From Actinomycetota bacterium (GTDB taxonomy: Bacteria > Actinomycetota > Acidimicrobiia > Acidimicrobiales > Ilumatobacteraceae), in NCBI GenBank assembly GCA_016700055.1, contig CP064997.1, positions 1,364,001-1,428,000 on the forward strand: a stretch of 64,000 bases of DNA, in the 5' to 3' direction. The position numbers were made by a program, and so were the translations under genes. The notes beneath the pieces were generated by a model that saw only the letters and a list, made by a program, of their open reading frames with translations, made no database searches and was not told the origin of the DNA. Positions 62,505 through 64,000 of this stretch are shown in pieces (positions within the stretch are counted from its first letter, which is position 1; each line of letters begins with the position of its first letter).

Positions 62505-63841
62505 TCCCCCTCCCCTCCTCGTAGGTCACTTCTCCGGTCGATCCGGATGTCGAGCGCGTGCGTCGCGCACGAGATGCACGGATCGAAGTTGCGCACCGCC
62601 TGCCCGCAGAGACGCTCCAGCTCGGCGTCGTCGAGGTGCAGGTGCTCCTCGACCAGGTGGTGGAGGTCGTGCTCGATCGCCGGCTGGTGCTGGGACGTCG
62701 GCGGCACGATGCGCGCAGACAGGATCGTGCCCTCCGGGTCGAGCTCGTAGCGATGCCAGAGCAGCCCCCGCGGAGCCTCGCTCCACCCGCACCCGACGCC
62801 GGCCCGCGGCGCCACCTCGACGGCGGCAGCTTCGGGCTGCTCGTACCCGGCGCACACGTCGAGGGCCGTCTCGCACGCATGCACGACCTCGATCGAGCGG
62901 GTGACGATCGTGCGGAACGGATTCCGGTCGCCCGGTTGGGCGCCGACCTCGGCCGCCACCGCGCGCGCACGCGGCGAGAGGTGGTCGTGGTTGAGGGCGA
63001 AGCGGGCCATCGGGCCGACCACGTAGTCGCCGCCGGCCAGCATCTGGCCGTGCAGCGCGGTGGAGTGGGGCGCCTGATGTTCGGCGAAGTGCGCCTCGTA
63101 CTCGTCGGGGCCGATGTCGAGAGCCGGCACCGGGCCGCCAGTGGACACGACACGGTCGCCGAGCATCGGGTACTCGACCGGGTGGCGGAGAGCGACGAGC
63201 GCGAACTCGTCGGGAAGCTCGTGGTCGGGCATCGGCAGCGAGGCCACCCAGCGCACGATGTCTTCCGCGTCGTCGAGCGCGATCCTCAGCCGCTCGCCGA
63301 GTGCCCGCATGCCCGCTTTCGACGGCGCCTTGTAGAACCCGCCGAGGCGCACGTTCACCGGGTGCACGGCGCGGCCGCCGATCACCTCCACCAGGTCGTT
63401 GCCGAGCTGCTTCAGCGCGAGGCCCCTTTCCACCTCGGGCCGGTGGTCGGCGGCCATCGCGATGGCGCTCTCGTAACCGAGGAAGTCCGGCGCGTGCAAC
63501 AGGTGCACGTGCAGGGTGTGGCTCTCGATCCACTCGCCGCAGTACAGCGCGCTGCGCAGCGCGCGAAGTGGCGCGGGCAGCGACACGCCGCACAGTGACT
63601 CGATCGCCTGCACGGCGCTCATCTGGTATGCGACCGGGCAGATCCCACAGATGCGCGCGGTGATGTCGGGCGGCTCGGTGTAGGCGCGGCCGCGCAGGAA
63701 GCCTTCGAAGAAGCGGGGCGGCTCGAAGATGTCGAGGCGCACCTCGTGCACCTCGCCGCCGACGATCCGCACGTCGATGCCGCCCTCGCCTTCTACGCGG
63801 GCGAGCTGGCCGACGGCCAGGCGGCGCTGGGAGTGGCTCAC
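62501..63841 (-). CDS. NiFe hydrogenase large subunit (group 3 sulfhydrogenase / NAD(P)-linked type)
   Basis: A 446-residue catalytic subunit from GTG 63841. The two nickel-binding motifs are intact: RICGICPVA (Arg63, Cys65, Cys68) and DPCISCATH (Cys422, Cys425, His428), followed by 18 residues (ALDIRIDRRSDLRGGEGE) expected to be cut off by the protease next to it. RVEGEGGIDVRI opens the protein. The sequence looks like group 3b/3d soluble bidirectional hydrogenases rather than the membrane uptake type; this is inferred from length and motif style. It probably interconverts H2 and NAD(P)H with the small subunit and missing diaphorase partners. Confidence 0.9.
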   Translation of the reverse strand: MSHSQRRLAVGQLARVEGEGGIDVRIVGGEVHEVRLDIFEPPRFFEGFLRGRAYTEPPDITARICGICPVAYQMSAVQAIESLCGVSLPAPLRALRSALYCGEWIESHTLHVHLLHAPDFLGYESAIAMAADHRPEVERGLALKQLGNDLVEVIGGRAVHPVNVRLGGFYKAPSKAGMRALGERLRIALDDAEDIVRWVASLPMPDHELPDEFALVALRHPVEYPMLGDRVVSTGGPVPALDIGPDEYEAHFAEHQAPHSTALHGQMLAGGDYVVGPMARFALNHDHLSPRARAVAAEVGAQPGDRNPFRTIVTRSIEVVHACETALDVCAGYEQPEAAAVEVAPRAGVGCGWSEAPRGLLWHRYELDPEGTILSARIVPPTSQHQPAIEHDLHHLVEEHLHLDDAELERLCGQAVRNFDPCISCATHALDIRIDRRSDLRGGEGE

Positions 63842-64000
63842 GGTGACACCTCCTCCCGGTCGACCGAGGCGAACTGGGGAGCGTTCACGTTGAAGCTCGC
63901 CAACGCGCGCCGCGCGCCGTCGCTGGGCATCCCGGTCAGCTCGAACCAGCGGAGCAGCCCGTCGACGTTCGCCTGCTCGCTCGGGCCGAAGCAGCCGTAG
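63838..64000 (-). CDS. NiFe hydrogenase small subunit, C-terminal part
   Basis: Only the last 53 residues are in the window. They start with CYGCFGPSEQANVDGLLRWF-type sequence, in which the Cys pair and GCFGP segment resemble the distal Fe-S cluster ligands of group 3 small subunits. The stop overlaps the large-subunit GTG by four bases. The remaining part and any upstream diaphorase genes are outside the window. Confidence 0.8.
   Translation of the reverse strand, partial: YGCFGPSEQANVDGLLRWFELTGMPSDGARRALASFNVNAPQFASVDREEVSP

Overview
The window is high-GC DNA from a Gram-positive-type bacterium, most likely an actinobacterium of the Acidimicrobiia (Ilumatobacter-like). This is inferred from the strong GC bias, many GTG starts, secreted proteins with cell-wall-binding-2 repeats and VFDTRTG/LADVSGWF-type repeats, lipobox proteases, a UvrD2-HRDC helicase and a Lys tRNA without encoded CCA. 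No 16S or marker gene is present, so the taxonomy is an inference.

Layout. 1-3001 (minus): a glutamine amidotransferase, an FGGY sugar kinase and a PLP decarboxylase (cut by the window edge), divergent from threonine ammonia-lyase (3017-4264). 4246-5474: an inactivated IS30-family element sitting inside a copy of a 47-bp palindromic repeat. 5495-8467: M20 amidohydrolase, YjbR-like protein and rRNA methyltransferase in one tight operon. 8442-13281: a secreted trypsin with a nested domain layout, a P450, SurE and tRNA-Lys. 13409-17096: two unknown proteins and four tandem paralogues of a small secreted beta-rich protein, interleaved with structured repeats.

17253-27233 is an exopolysaccharide locus: phosphoglycosyltransferase, Wzz/BY-kinase, LytR_C protein, O-antigen polymerase/ligase-like protein, two sulfotransferases, GT4 and GT2 glycosyltransferases and an ABC exporter. 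It suggests a sulfated surface polysaccharide. A second polyprenyl phosphoglycosyltransferase lies at 56629-58149. 27234-32624 holds repeat-rich intergenic DNA and two exported cell-wall-binding-2 proteins, one fused to a trypsin. 32655-37601 holds two acyl-CoA dehydrogenases, a TetR regulator with a visible operator, a CMD-family protein and a glutaredoxin-CcdA fusion.

37714-45933 contains three tandem HtrA-like lipoprotein proteases with twin C-terminal domains of unknown type. Their sequences look like a mosaic kept similar by gene conversion, and the second copy has a frameshift. A membrane-anchored HTH protein and a GlsB-type protein sit between them. 45936-54293 is a maltose/maltodextrin locus (MalK, GH13 hydrolase, MalG, MalF, MalE, divergent LacI regulator). 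54323-61963 holds an enoyl-CoA hydratase, a VOC protein, an MscS channel, a META lipoprotein and UvrD2. 61998-64000 (minus) is the distal end of a NiFe hydrogenase operon (small subunit cut by the edge, large subunit, maturation protease).

The most distinctive material is structural. There are three kinds of long palindromic repeat, one of them the landing site of an IS30 element with a 3-bp target duplication. A trypsin domain has been inserted inside a beta-repeat domain. The three HtrA lipoproteins form a mosaic, the small secreted proteins form a four-copy array, and a 12-bp minisatellite encodes the core of a signal peptide.
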